Source: JBHGBM01 sp041946965
GTDB lineage: Bacteria; Acidobacteriota; Terriglobia; Bryobacterales; Bryobacteraceae
Length of the DNA stretch: 64,000 bases
Direction: 5' to 3'
Assembly: GCA_041946965.1 (NCBI GenBank)
Contig: JBHGBM010000023.1
Coordinates: 1-64,000, forward strand
The stretch's first letter is position 1; each line of letters starts with the position of its first letter. Shown in pieces: positions 9,935 through 20,400 of the stretch. The position numbers were made by a program, and so were the translations under genes. The notes beneath the pieces were generated by a model. It was given only the letters and a program-made list of their open reading frames with translations, was not told the DNA's origin and did no database searches.

Positions 9935-10950
9935 GCCAGCCGCACGGCCCGTCCGGTTGCGGCGGACTCGTACACGGCGTCGGCCACCCGCAGTGTCTTC
10001 AGGTAGTCGCCGCCGTGCGATTCGAACTCGCTCCCGGAGAGCATCGAGTCCACGAAGTGGCGCTGGGTGAAATAAACGCAGTCGCCTGCGAAGTTGACGT
10101 TGGCGCGCGCGTAATCGACCTCGCGCGCGGGCGCTCCCAGCGGTTTCATGCGGATGTTCGAGGCGGCGTCCATGGCAAGGTGTCCGCCCGTCCCGTCGAT
10201 GCGCAACTCGCCGAAGGTGAAGCGCGGCGAGGGCGATTCGGTTTCGTTGTACCGGTTCGCGTCCCAGATGGCCGTGGCCCCTCCGGCAAATTTGAAAAAC
10301 ACCTGCCCGGCATCCTCGCCCGCGATCACCGGGTTCAGCCGCCGCAGACTGGCGTACACCTGGATCACTTCCCCCAGCAGAAAACGGAACATGTCGATGA
10401 AGTGGACTCCGGTCTCATAAACCAGCAGGCGCGGATAATGCCGGAAGAAAGGCTGGCGGTCGAGGTAGGCGTTCTCGCCCCAGCCGTCGCCCATGCGCAT
10501 CAGAAACGTGGCGTGCGTGAATTCGCCGATGTCGCCCGCCCGCTGGATTTCCTTGATCTTGCGATACCAGGGCTGCCACCGCCAGTTCTCGTGCACCATG
10601 AAGCGCACACCCGCGGCCCGCGCGGCTTCCACAATGGCGCGGCTGGTCTCAAACGCGGGGGCGAGCGGCTTCTGGCACACAATGTGAACGCCGCGCGCTG
10701 CGGCGTAGCGGCAGATCTCCTCGTGCGTTTCCGGAGGCGTGATCACGTCGACGAAGTCCGGCCGCTCGCGGTCGATCATCTCCCTCCAATCCGCATAAAA
10801 GCGCGGAATGCCGTATGCCGCCATCATGGCGCGCGCCTTGCTCTCGGTGCGGCTCGAAATCGCCGCAATCTCGACTTCGGGTATGCGCGTCCAGGCTTCG
10901 TATTGGAAGCGCGAAAAATAGCCCGCGCCGACGGCTACGCCTTTCAACAT
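9931..10950 (-). CDS. Gfo/Idh/MocA family NAD(P)-dependent oxidoreductase
   Basis: 339 aa from the ATG at 10950; a longer frame upstream is arginine-rich and not protein-like. The N-terminus MLKGVAVGAGYFSRFQ holds the Rossmann glycine motif, and EICRYAAARGVHIVCQKPLA contains the family E-K-P-type signature (here QKP; the usual Glu before Lys is Gln). The C-terminal half has the expected alpha/beta catalytic domain, with H-x-x-D (VHFIDMF) where these enzymes keep catalytic residues. The likely role is oxidation or reduction of a sugar or cyclitol in the cytoplasm, consistent with neighbouring glycan-processing genes. The exact substrate is unknown. Confidence 0.8.
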   Translation of the reverse strand: MLKGVAVGAGYFSRFQYEAWTRIPEVEIAAISSRTESKARAMMAAYGIPRFYADWREMIDRERPDFVDVITPPETHEEICRYAAARGVHIVCQKPLAPAFETSRAIVEAARAAGVRFMVHENWRWQPWYRKIKEIQRAGDIGEFTHATFLMRMGDGWGENAYLDRQPFFRHYPRLLVYETGVHFIDMFRFLLGEVIQVYASLRRLNPVIAGEDAGQVFFKFAGGATAIWDANRYNETESPSPRFTFGELRIDGTGGHLAMDAASNIRMKPLGAPAREVDYARANVNFAGDCVYFTQRHFVDSMLSGSEFESHGGDYLKTLRVADAVYESAATGRAVRLA

Positions 10951-11087
10951 GTCAATCGCATTGTCACACAGGGACAGCGAAGGGGCGGCCGGCCGATTTC
11001 GCCAATCACGCACCACTCCCCGGCCGGGCCGCCTTACCTGTTTACCTACTTGGGTATCGAGCCAGCCAATTCGTATACCTGCAAACG

Positions 11088-12443
11088 CTAATTGTTCCGC
11101 GGCATCCGCGGCTCGGCCATCTGTGCGTTGAGTCTGTCGTATTCGGCGGAGAGCGCCGCGACCAGCGCGGGACGCTGCCCGGCAAGGTCGCGCGTCTCGC
11201 CCGGATCCGCGGCCAGATCGTAAAGCTGCCACGCCGTCGCGGGCTCCCGGCGCACGCCCTGCATGACGATCTTCCAGTCGCCGCGCCGGAGTGCGCAGCT
11301 TCTCTGGTGCCGCCAGAAGAGCAGCTCGTGCGGCCTGCCGCCGCCGGCGCCCGCGAGGAACGGCAGCAGGTTCACACCGTCGATGACGCGTCCGGAGGGA
11401 AGCGAACCGCCGGCCGCCGCCACGGCCGTCGGCAGGAGGTCCACGGAGCACACCAGCTGCTCGAAGACGCGCCCCGCGGGGATCGCGCCCTTCCACCGCA
11501 TCAGGAACGGCACCCGGATGCCGCCTTCGTAGAGCTGTCCCTTCCCGCCGCGCAGCGGCTTGTTCGAGGAGGTCAGCTCAGCCGTCGGGCCGCCGTTATC
11601 ACTGATGAAGAACACCAGCGTATTCTCTTCGAGCCCGAGTTTGCGCAGGCGCGCCAGCACGGCGCCGACGCCGTCATCGAGGCTCGCCAGCATCCCGGCG
11701 AACACGCCGCGATGCTCATCGGAGATGCGAAAGCGGCGCATATCTTCCGTCAGCGCCTGCATGGGGCTGTGGATGGCGTTGTAAGGCAGGTAGAGGAAAA
11801 ACGGCTCGCGGGCGTGGCGGTCCAGAAACGCCAGGGCCTCGCGCGTGAAGGCGCGGGTGAGATATTCGGTTTCCACCACCGGTTCGGCGCCGCGCAGGAT
11901 GGAGTTCACATCGTCGTAGGGCGGCTCATTGGGGCGCAAGCGCGTGGTACCGCCGCGGTAGGGCGGCGGCAGGTAGAAGTGCCCTTCGTGCAGGAAACCG
12001 AAGAACTCGTCGAAGCCGCGCTTTTGCGGGTGAAGCTCGGGCGTACCGCCCAGGTGCCACTTGCCGAAGATGCCGGTGGCGTAGCCCGCCGCCTTCAGGC
12101 AGTTCGCCATGGTCGTTTCGGCGAGCGGCAAGCCAAGGTGGGGCTGAAGGTTCTGGCGGCCTATGGGAGTGGCTTCATGGCCGAAACGCGAGGGAAACCT
12201 TCCCGTCATGAACCCGGCGCGGGACGGGGCGCACATGGGCGCGGTCACGTAACCCTGCGTGAAGCGCACGCCCTGGCGCGCCAGCGAGTCGATATGCGGC
12301 GTGGGGATCTCGGGGTTGCCCTGGCAACCGAGTTCTCCGTAGCCCAAATCGTCGGCGACGATAAAGACGATATTCGGTTTGCGCGCGGCGGCGCGCAGCA
12401 CGGCGGGTGCGAGCGCCGCGGCGAACAGATCTCTGCGGGTCAC
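11088..12443 (-). CDS. Secreted arylsulfatase-like enzyme (formylglycine sulfatase)
   Basis: 451 aa. The N-terminus MTRRDLFAAALAPAVLRAAA resembles a twin-arginine signal. The metal-binding DD pair is at 31-32 (FIVADDLGYG), and Cys71 in CAPSRAGFMTG is the residue converted to formylglycine in type I sulfatases. Later segments include FFISDNGG (metal ligands) and GGKGQLYEGGIRVP, typical of the family. It should release sulfate from organic sulfate esters in the periplasm. No sulfatase-maturating enzyme is visible in the window. It is divergently oriented from the flavodoxin-like gene with 38 bp between them. Confidence 0.87.
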   Translation of the reverse strand: MTRRDLFAAALAPAVLRAAARKPNIVFIVADDLGYGELGCQGNPEIPTPHIDSLARQGVRFTQGYVTAPMCAPSRAGFMTGRFPSRFGHEATPIGRQNLQPHLGLPLAETTMANCLKAAGYATGIFGKWHLGGTPELHPQKRGFDEFFGFLHEGHFYLPPPYRGGTTRLRPNEPPYDDVNSILRGAEPVVETEYLTRAFTREALAFLDRHAREPFFLYLPYNAIHSPMQALTEDMRRFRISDEHRGVFAGMLASLDDGVGAVLARLRKLGLEENTLVFFISDNGGPTAELTSSNKPLRGGKGQLYEGGIRVPFLMRWKGAIPAGRVFEQLVCSVDLLPTAVAAAGGSLPSGRVIDGVNLLPFLAGAGGGRPHELLFWRHQRSCALRRGDWKIVMQGVRREPATAWQLYDLAADPGETRDLAGQRPALVAALSAEYDRLNAQMAEPRMPRNN

Positions 12444-12481
12444 CTCGCTATTACACCACGCCGCCGTCGCATAATGCTGTT

Positions 12482-13054
12482 ATGAAGTTCCTGCTGGTAT
12501 GTCTTTCGCTCGCGGCGGCCGCCGCACAGCCGCCGGCCCGCATCCTGGTCGCCTATCACTCGGTCACGGGCAACACGGCCAAGATGGCCGAAGCCGTTCG
12601 CCAGGGGGCCGCGTCGGTCGCGGGCGTGGAAGTCACACTGAGCAAGATCGGCGACGTGAAGCCCGGCGACGTTTTGCGGTACGACGGCATCGTGGTGGGC
12701 ACACCCGTGCACTGGTCCAATGTTTCCGCGCCCGCCAAGGCCTTCCTCGACGACATTGGCAACGCGCTCTGGCAAGCGAAAACAACGGGCGACAACCGCA
12801 CCGCGGGCGCATTCTGCTCCGGCGGCGGCGCCGCCATGGGCAAGGACGTGGCGCGGCTATCCATTCTCTCCGCCTTTCTGACCATGCGCTTCGTGGCGGT
12901 GGGCGGCGTGGATGCGGAAGGTTTCGGCACGCTCGGCCCCGAGGCCACCACGGGCTCGGCCGATCCCGGCGTGAGCGGGAAGGAACTCGATGAGGCGCGC
13001 CGCTTCGGCGAACGCTTCGCGCGCATTACGGCCCGCCTGCGCGCCCCCCGGTAG
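12482..13054 (+). CDS. Flavodoxin-like protein with N-terminal signal segment
   Basis: 190 aa from the ATG at 12482. A hydrophobic segment MKFLLVCLSLAAAAAQP is followed by a flavodoxin fold: ILVAYHSVTGNTAKMAEAV is the FMN phosphate-binding loop, and VVGTPVHWSNVSAPAKAFLD is the second flavin-contact loop, as in WrbA-type NAD(P)H:quinone oxidoreductases. FCSGGGAAMG matches the third loop. A flavodoxin domain carrying an export signal is unusual because FMN proteins generally fold in the cytoplasm; the segment could instead be an anchor. A redox role is likely, but the partner is unknown. Confidence 0.75.
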   Translation: MKFLLVCLSLAAAAAQPPARILVAYHSVTGNTAKMAEAVRQGAASVAGVEVTLSKIGDVKPGDVLRYDGIVVGTPVHWSNVSAPAKAFLDDIGNALWQAKTTGDNRTAGAFCSGGGAAMGKDVARLSILSAFLTMRFVAVGGVDAEGFGTLGPEATTGSADPGVSGKELDEARRFGERFARITARLRAPR

Positions 13055-13083
13055 CGGCCTTGTGCCGGCTGGGGGAATCCTAT

Positions 13084-13464
13084 ATGCTTGACCGCATGAA
13101 ACTCATCCTGACCAGCCTCTGTCTGCTGGCGCTTACCGCCGGAGTTGTTCTCGCCGCTGACGTCAACGGCTCCTGGAAGGCCAGCGTGCCGGGCCGGGAC
13201 GGCGCCACCTTCGACATGACGTTCACCTTCAAAGCCGACGGGGAAAAGCTCACCGGCACTGTCGGCAGCGCCATGGGGGAGACCAGCATCACCGACGGCA
13301 AGGTGACCGGCGACAAGATCACCTTCAAAGTGAAGCTGGAATTCCAGGGCAACTCCATGGTCATCAACTACGAGGGCGCCGTCTCCGCAAGCGAGATCAA
13401 GTTCAAGAGCACGCGCGAAGGCTCGGACCGGCCGCCGCGCGAGTTCGTAGCCAAGAAGATCTGA
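13084..13464 (+). CDS. Small secreted protein, beta-rich, unknown function
   Basis: 126 aa from the ATG at 13084, which has GGGGGA about seven bases upstream; an alternative ATG lies four codons later. A signal peptide (MKLILTSLCLLALTAGVVLA) precedes a roughly 100-residue beta-rich domain with the repeated pattern DVNGSWKASVPG, KADGEKLTGTV and ITDGKVTGDKITF. This looks like the small calycin/lipocalin-like secreted proteins common in Acidobacteria and Planctomycetes. The gene ends exactly where the convergent peptidase gene ends (13464/13465). Function is not known. Confidence 0.7.
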   Translation: MLDRMKLILTSLCLLALTAGVVLAADVNGSWKASVPGRDGATFDMTFTFKADGEKLTGTVGSAMGETSITDGKVTGDKITFKVKLEFQGNSMVINYEGAVSASEIKFKSTREGSDRPPREFVAKKI

Positions 13465-15984
13465 TCATCGCACCAGCGCGTTGAACAGCAGCTTGTACGT
13501 GCCGTGGGTCTGGGCGCGGTGCTGCGGCCGGATGCCGAACAGCACTACGCGCCCCTTGCCGTGTTGCGCCACCACCACGGCCGCCTTGCCTGCGATCAGC
13601 TTCTCGCCGATCAGCCAGCCGCTTTGAAGCACGTTGCCGCCGGCGAAGCGCGCCACGGTCTCGTACCGTTCGCCGTGCTCACCAGGCGCGATCTCAAAAA
13701 CCGGACTGCCGGCGAGATACAGCCCCAGACCCTCGGCCGGCATGCCCCACGCCAGCGGGTGCGCGTTGTCGAATTTGACATTCAGCGTGGAACCCGGGCA
13801 CCAGAACTCCTTCGTGCTCCTGCCGGTCAGCACGTTGCGCACGCCCAGGCCGAACTTCTCGATGGCGAAGCCGCTGGCCTGGCCGAGTGCAATCAGGGCG
13901 CCGCCGTCCTTTACGAACGCCTCCAGCGCCTTCACGCCCTCGTTGCCGATGCCGCTGCGATACTCCTCGGGATACGCCTCGGTCCGCCGCGAGCCCTGTG
14001 ACCGTTCCCCGGTGATGGCGGCCGTCGAGTCGTCCGGCAGGATGAACACGTCGTACTTCGCGCCGAGCCCGCCCTTCTTGATCTCGGCGTCCATCACGGT
14101 CGCGTACGGGAACCCGAATTGTTCGAGCAGCAGGCGGGTCCAACCCTCGTCGATATTGCCGCCCCGGTAGCGCTGGTACATTCCCACGCGCAGGCGCTTC
14201 AGCTCGCGCGATTGCGGCCCGGTCTTCAGCGGCCGGAAATCCACTCCGGTCTGCCGCGCAACTTCCGCCAGCGCGGGATTGGCGCTCACCACGAAGTCGC
14301 CCGTGCCCTCCACCCGGCGCACGTTGATGCCCTTGGCAAGCAGCAGGTTCACAGCCCGAAAACTGTCGTTCAGGCGGCCGTCGAGCGCGTACACCGCCGC
14401 GCCGGGCGGCACGGCGCCGGCGGGCTCTGCGGGTCCGGAAAGTTTGCGCAACTCCGCCTTCACCGGCTCATCCACGGGATCCACCCGCACGCCCATGAAC
14501 TCGAACATGGTGTCGGTGGCCATGTCGTAGGGACGCATGGGAGAGCCGTCGCGCGACCGCGTCCATTCGTTATCCGGATAGAAGGTGCGCCCGAGCAGGT
14601 AGCGGGCGACTCCCATCTTGGGCTGCGCCAGCGGGACCACCCACGACCCCGCGGGGTAGGTGATGCCGCCGGAGGTGGTGAACGCCGCGGGCGCCTGCCG
14701 CACTTCGATGCCCTGAAGCAGCAGCTTGTTCACCATCTTGCGCGCGGTGAGCGGATCATGCTGCGCGGCGGGGATGACGTAGGCCGCGGGTTTGCCCCGC
14801 GCGCCGCGCTCGGTCTGCCGCCGCGCCTTGTTATAGGCGTTCCACAGCACCGTTTCCCGGTTGCGCGCCGCCAGGTCCATCAGCGCCCACGCCGAGACCT
14901 TTTGGCGGTCCACGATGTCCCGCAGTCTCCACCAGCCGCCCGGCCAGGGGTTGGGGAAGGTGGTCTGCTCCTCGTACACCGGCAGGCCGCGCGTCTCGCC
15001 CTTCAGTTGATCCGGATGAATGTAGATGGGCGTGGCCAGCTTCGCGCTGGCCGATTCGGTCAGCATCCCGGCTATGTTGTGAAACGGCGTGATCCAGTGG
15101 AAGCCGAAGTGGCCCCAGCCGGAATACTGGGCCATGTTCAGCACGCCGGAATTGCCCGCCTCCTCTTCCTTGTAGGCCATGTGGGCGCCGTACCAACTCA
15201 TCTCGCGCCACACCAGCGGGTCGGCCATGGGGCGTATGGGTTCGGCATACGGCGGGATGTAGATGCGCGCGCCGTACGACCCCTGGTGATGGTGGTCGAC
15301 GTAGGCTTGCGGCGCCCAGTCGCGGAACATGATCTTGGCCATGTACTGCGATTCGACCAGGTTGCCCTGAAATGCGTCGCGGTTGTTATCGTGCCCGGCG
15401 TACTTGTGATAGAGCCAGGGCAGACCCACACCCTCGTACTCCGTCCCGAGCGTTTTCTGATACCAATCGGCCACCATGATGGCGCCGTCCGGATTGAAGG
15501 ACGGCACCATGAGCAGGATGACGTTCTCCAGGATGCGCCGGGTCTCCTCGTCCGCGCGCGTCACCAGGTCGTAGGCGAGCTCAGGCGCCATCTGCGTGCC
15601 GCCGATCTCGGTGGCGTGCAGGCTCATCGACTGGCACACCACCACCCTGCCCTCGGCCACCAGCTTGCGGACCGCGGCTTCCTCCAGCCCGCGCGGGTCG
15701 CTGATCCGGGCGTTTACCTCGCGCAGCCGGTCGAGTCTCGCCATGTTCTGCGGCGCGCTGACGATCACCAGCAGGAAAGGGTTGCCCATGGTGCTGGGGC
15801 CCATGTCCACCACCTTGAGCTTGCCGCCGCTTTCTTTCTCGAGCACGCGGTAGTACTCGACGATCCGATCCCAGCGCGCGATCTTTCGGTCGGCGCCGAG
15901 CCGGAACCCGAAGAACTGATCGGGCGTGGTGGCGCCCGCCGCCGCGAACGCGAACCCTACAAGCGCAAGGACGACTGGTTTCAT
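13465..15984 (-). CDS. Secreted M14-family zinc carboxypeptidase
   Basis: 839 aa with a signal peptide (cleavage near AGAT, residue 19). The M14 zinc site is visible: His123 and Glu126 in SLHATEIGGT and a histidine in YVDHHHQG (231-233); PSFNPDGA and HDNNRDAF carry the typical substrate-binding residues. The catalytic domain covers about residues 25-400. The remaining 430 residues are a long C-terminal extension, including a segment that resembles a glutamine-amidotransferase-like beta-strand/alpha-helix domain, as in other large bacterial M14 proteins. It should trim peptides outside the cytoplasm. It is divergent from the next sulfatase gene with a 45 bp gap. Confidence 0.85.
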   Translation of the reverse strand: MKPVVLALVGFAFAAAGATTPDQFFGFRLGADRKIARWDRIVEYYRVLEKESGGKLKVVDMGPSTMGNPFLLVIVSAPQNMARLDRLREVNARISDPRGLEEAAVRKLVAEGRVVVCQSMSLHATEIGGTQMAPELAYDLVTRADEETRRILENVILLMVPSFNPDGAIMVADWYQKTLGTEYEGVGLPWLYHKYAGHDNNRDAFQGNLVESQYMAKIMFRDWAPQAYVDHHHQGSYGARIYIPPYAEPIRPMADPLVWREMSWYGAHMAYKEEEAGNSGVLNMAQYSGWGHFGFHWITPFHNIAGMLTESASAKLATPIYIHPDQLKGETRGLPVYEEQTTFPNPWPGGWWRLRDIVDRQKVSAWALMDLAARNRETVLWNAYNKARRQTERGARGKPAAYVIPAAQHDPLTARKMVNKLLLQGIEVRQAPAAFTTSGGITYPAGSWVVPLAQPKMGVARYLLGRTFYPDNEWTRSRDGSPMRPYDMATDTMFEFMGVRVDPVDEPVKAELRKLSGPAEPAGAVPPGAAVYALDGRLNDSFRAVNLLLAKGINVRRVEGTGDFVVSANPALAEVARQTGVDFRPLKTGPQSRELKRLRVGMYQRYRGGNIDEGWTRLLLEQFGFPYATVMDAEIKKGGLGAKYDVFILPDDSTAAITGERSQGSRRTEAYPEEYRSGIGNEGVKALEAFVKDGGALIALGQASGFAIEKFGLGVRNVLTGRSTKEFWCPGSTLNVKFDNAHPLAWGMPAEGLGLYLAGSPVFEIAPGEHGERYETVARFAGGNVLQSGWLIGEKLIAGKAAVVVAQHGKGRVVLFGIRPQHRAQTHGTYKLLFNALVR

Positions 15985-16029
15985 GGTGATCCCCTATTCT
16001 AAGGCTTCGGCGGGATAAAATGAGGAGCG

Positions 16030-17466
16030 ATGCCGAACCTGACCCGCAGGTCTTTTCTCTACTCGGGAGCCGCGGCCCTGTCCGCCGCGGCCGCTCCCGC
16101 CGGACGCAAACGCAACGTCCTGTTCATCGCCTCCGACGATCTGAACAATTGCCTGAGCGCGTATGGGCACTCGATCGTGCGCACTCCCAACATCGACCGC
16201 ATCGCCGCGCGCGGCGTGCGCTTCGACCGCGCCTACTGCCAGTTTCCCCTGTGCAGCCCCTCGCGCACTTCGCTGATGACCGGACTGGCGCCGGATGTGA
16301 CCGGCGTCCATGACCTGCAAAAGCACTTCCGCTCGACGGTGCCGGACGTCGTCACCCTGCCGCAGCTTTTCCAGAAGAACGGCTACTTCGCCGCGCGCGC
16401 CGGCAAGATCTATCATTACGGTGTCCCCGCCCAGATCGGCACCAGCGGCCTCGACGATCCTCCCTCGTGGAACAAGTTCGTCAACCCCGCCGGAGTGGAC
16501 CACACCAAAGAAGAGCCGCTGCTCACCAACTATACGCCAAACCGCGGCCTCGGGTCGGCCGTCTGCTATCACGCCTCCAGTTCGAAAGACGAGTTGCACA
16601 CCGACTACCTGGTGGCGAGCGCCGTGATCGAGATGATGGAGGAACATCGCAACGAGCCGTGGTTCCTGGGCGCGGGCTTCTACCGCCCGCACGTGCCGTG
16701 GATCGCGCCCGCCAAGTACTTCGACATGGTGCCGTTCGACAAAGTGCAGCCGCCGCCCTTCGACGAGAGTGAGATGCGCATGGCGCCCGAGTGGGCCTAT
16801 TTCACCCAACCCGCCAACTGGGGCATGAGCGTGCAGCAGCAGCGCGAGGCCATCCGGGCCTACTACGCCTCCATCATGTTCATGGACGCCCAGGTCGGAC
16901 GGCTGCTCGACACGCTGGACCGCCTGAAGTTGGCGCAGAACACCACCATCGTGTTCTGGGGCGACAACGGCTATCAGCTCGGCCAGCACGGGCAGTGGAT
17001 GAAGCAGACAGTGTTCGAATGGGCGGCGCGCATCCCGTTCCTGATCGGCGGCGCGGGCGTCGGCGCGCGCGGCAAGGGTTGCGGCCGCACCGTGGAGCTG
17101 CTCGACATCTATCCGACCCTGGCGCAGGTGTGCGGCCTTCAGGGCGCGCCGGCCAACTTGCAGGGCGTCAGCACCGCCCCGCTGCTGGCCAACCCCGCCG
17201 CCCGCTGGACGACCCCCGCCGTGACCCAGGTGCGCCGCGCGACCCGCGAGAAGGGGCTCGTGATGGGCTACTCGCTGCGCACGGAACGGTACCGCTACAG
17301 CATGTGGGGCGAGGGCGGCAATCTCGGCGAGGAGCTTTACGATTACCAGGCCCATCCGCTGGAGAATCACAACTCCGCGGCGGACGCACCGCTGGCCGCT
17401 GTGAAAAGCGAGATGCGCAAACGGCTCCAGGCCATCGTGTCCGCCCGCCAGGCCGGGCGAACGTGA
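16030..17466 (+). CDS. Secreted sulfatase, iduronate-2-sulfatase-like
   Basis: 478 aa. A twin-arginine-type start (LTRRSFLYSGAAALSAAAAP) is followed by VLFIASDDLNN with metal-binding Asp36 and Asp37, and Cys75 in CSPSRTSLMTGL as the formylglycine precursor. The opening DDLNNCLSAYGH and the later FYRPHVPWIAPAKYFD are typical of the iduronate-2-sulfatase-like subgroup, which acts on sulfated polysaccharides. FWGDNGYQLGQHGQWMK supplies further metal ligands. It is convergent with the receptor gene downstream. The true substrate is unproven. Confidence 0.87.
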   Translation: MPNLTRRSFLYSGAAALSAAAAPAGRKRNVLFIASDDLNNCLSAYGHSIVRTPNIDRIAARGVRFDRAYCQFPLCSPSRTSLMTGLAPDVTGVHDLQKHFRSTVPDVVTLPQLFQKNGYFAARAGKIYHYGVPAQIGTSGLDDPPSWNKFVNPAGVDHTKEEPLLTNYTPNRGLGSAVCYHASSSKDELHTDYLVASAVIEMMEEHRNEPWFLGAGFYRPHVPWIAPAKYFDMVPFDKVQPPPFDESEMRMAPEWAYFTQPANWGMSVQQQREAIRAYYASIMFMDAQVGRLLDTLDRLKLAQNTTIVFWGDNGYQLGQHGQWMKQTVFEWAARIPFLIGGAGVGARGKGCGRTVELLDIYPTLAQVCGLQGAPANLQGVSTAPLLANPAARWTTPAVTQVRRATREKGLVMGYSLRTERYRYSMWGEGGNLGEELYDYQAHPLENHNSAADAPLAAVKSEMRKRLQAIVSARQAGRT

Positions 17467-17487
17467 AACATACCGCGGTCGTGCGGT

Positions 17488-20400
17488 CTAAAACACCAGC
17501 TTCAGCGCGAACTCCATCTGCCGGCTCAGGTTCGCCTGGTTGAAGATGCGCCCGAAGCTGGAGCCTCCCAGCGTCGTATTGGGGGCCGAAAATACCGGGT
17601 GGTTCAGGACGTTGAATGACGACGCGCGCAGGCCCACGGCGAGGAACTCTCCGATTTTGAAATCCTTCGCGACTCGCACGTTGACGTTGTTCATCCCGGG
17701 GCAGCGCACGCTCGCGAGGCGCGGCCCGATGTTGCCGAAGGTGAAGTCGGCCGGCTGCACGAACGCGCCGGTATTGAAGTAGCGCGCCAGGCGCGAGGTG
17801 ATGCTGCCCTCTACGCCCGCCATCGGGTCGCCGTTGACGCTCGGCCGCTGGTTGGCGCCCGCCGCAAACACGTTCGGCCTGCCCACCTGGAACGCAACGG
17901 GGAATCCCGACTGGAATGTCGAGAACGTAGAGAGCTGCCATCCGCGCAGCCACGGCAGTTCCCAGGCTGCGGAGACGGTCAGGCGCTGCGGGGCGTCGAA
18001 CTCGCTCACGGCGCGCTCGGCGCGGCGGTTGTAGGCGTCCTGGGCATTGGCAATGTCGCTGATGTTTTTCGAAACCGTGTACGCCGCCAGCGCCGTCACG
18101 CCGTGCGCCATGCGCTTCTCGAAGCGCACCTGAAGGGAGTGATACACACTGTTGCCGAACGCAGGCGACTGGCGGGACACGCTGGTGAACTGCGGATACG
18201 GGCGCAGCAATTGCTGGCGCTGCACGGTATCGCCGCTCAACGGCCCCGTAGTGAAGACGCCGCGGAACGGGTTCGGCACCGGCTCGAGCAGCGCCGTGCC
18301 CATCGCCAGGTATGAGGGGTGCAACTGGTTCACCTGCTCCGCTACCACGGTGGCGTAATCCACCGGGCCGCCGATGATCCGTATAGCGCGGCTGCCCACG
18401 TACCCCATCTCCAGCATGCTCCGCGAGGGCAGCTCGCGCTGCACGCTGAGCTGCCACGCGTAGAACGTGGGCGTGCGGTCGCCCGGGTCCACGAAAGTGA
18501 CCGCCTCGCCCACCAGCGTCATCATGCCGAGCGAATTCCCCGGCGCGTCGAGCAACCCGTCCGGAAACGGATCGCTCAGGCGGTCGTGGGGCGTGATGCC
18601 GTCCAGCGTGCTAACCCATGGCGTCATGACGCTGTACCCGGTGGGTTGCACGGAGCCGACCACCGGGATGTAGCTCAACGCCGCGCCTCCGCGCACCACG
18701 GTCTCGCGGTTGATGGTGAACGCAAAGCCAAGCCGCGGCGCGAGGTTGTTGCGGTCCGGGTCGTAAAGCCCGCGCGGATGCCCGGCGTACAGCAAACCGC
18801 CGCGCAGGTCGAGCCCCGGCACGCGCAGCGGGCTCGGCGTATCGTAAGCGAAGCCGCGTGTGGTCCGATTGAAGCGCTCCGTGCGCGGCGTCTCGTACTC
18901 GTAGCGCACGCCGAGATTGAGCGTCAGCCGGCCGCTCACCCGCCAGTCGTCCTGAAAGTAGCCCGCGTAGTAGATGTTCTGAATGGAGACGCCTTGGTTG
19001 AATTCGATGCCGCCGGTGCCGTAGCCGAGCAGCAAGGAAGCGGCCGCCACGCCGGTGGAAGGCGAGGGCGTGTCCGCGCGCGGTCCGCCCGTGCCGTTGG
19101 GGATGAAGCTGAAGGAACCCGAAGGCGCGCTGTTGCGGAAGAAATTGCCGCGCACCACCCGGATCTCTCCGCCCGTCTTGAAAAGATGCCGCGTGCGTTC
19201 CACGCTCACGCTGGGCTGGATGGTCCAAGTGTGCCCCGGCTGCTCCACCAGCGGGCTGCCGGCGAGTGACTGGAAATTCGTCACCGTGATGGTGGGGAAC
19301 GCCGGGCTTTGCACCATGCGGGAGTAAGAGGCAGGCAATCCCAGCGACGCCGGATTGAAGCCGTCCGACCACGGGCGGTTGCGCTCGCGCCCCCCGGTGT
19401 AGCCCGCGCGCAGGTCGATGATGGTGCGCGCGTCGAGCGTGACGGTGTCGTTGACCGCCACTCCGGAGTTGGGCCGCCGTATGACATTGCGTCCCGGGGT
19501 GGCAATGCCGTCGAACTGGTGCGCCAGGATCAGGCGCGCGGTCCCGTAGTTCAGGCGCAGGAAACGCTGATGCCGCGGAGTGTGTTGGTCGAGCTTCAGC
19601 ACGGAATTGTTGTAGTCGCGCGGCCACTTGGCGGAGAACACCCAGTTCTGCACCCACGGCTGGTTGGCGCCGGGCGTGTTGGGCTCCGGATAATAACTCA
19701 GGATGCGGCGGCCCACGGGGTCCTGCGCGGAATAGGGGATCACGTTACTGGGAAACGGCACCCGCAGCGGCGCGCCGTCCACCCGGTGAACGGAGTAGGG
19801 ATCGTAGAGCGGAGGGCACCCGGAGAAATCGCCCCGCCGCATCGCCAGGGTCGGCACGTTGCTAGTATGGCTCAGACCGTTGCCCTCGCGCGCCCCTTCG
19901 AAGTTGAAGAAGAAGAACGAGCGGTTACGCCGGATGGGGCCCTCCACGCTGGCTCCGAACATGTTCACGTTGAAGGGCGCGAGCTGCTGTCCGGCGCCGC
20001 GCGGGAAGAACAGGTTGGCGTCCAGCGCCGCGTTACGCAGGTAGTTGTAGAGCGAGCCGTGGAAGCTGTTGGTGCCGGACTTGATCACGATACTCATGAT
20101 GCTGCCGCCGGAGCGGCCGTACTCGGCCGGCAGCGTGCCGGTTTGCAGCTTGAACTCCGCGATGGCGTCCACCGCCGGCACCCACGCCGAAAGGTTCGCG
20201 CCGCGGTTGACGTTCACGGTATTGGAAACGCCGTCCACCGCCACGTCGCCCGTGGCAGGCGGCGAGCCGCTGGCCGAGTACAGCACGTTCTGCACGGTGT
20301 TGTTGGGGCGGGTGTCCTCGCTGTAGAGGATCCCGATCACACCCACGGCCAGGTTGAAGAGGTAGAGGCTGCTGTGGCCCTTGAGCGGCACGCTGTCGGC

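Noticed and set aside
10951..11496. N-terminal extension of the Gfo/Idh/MocA frame
   Set aside because: It overlaps the sulfatase gene and is not protein-like; the Rossmann motif begins directly after the ATG at 10950.
13455..13520. Terminator between the convergent genes at 13464/13465
   Set aside because: The genes abut with no spacer and no stem with a T-run was found.
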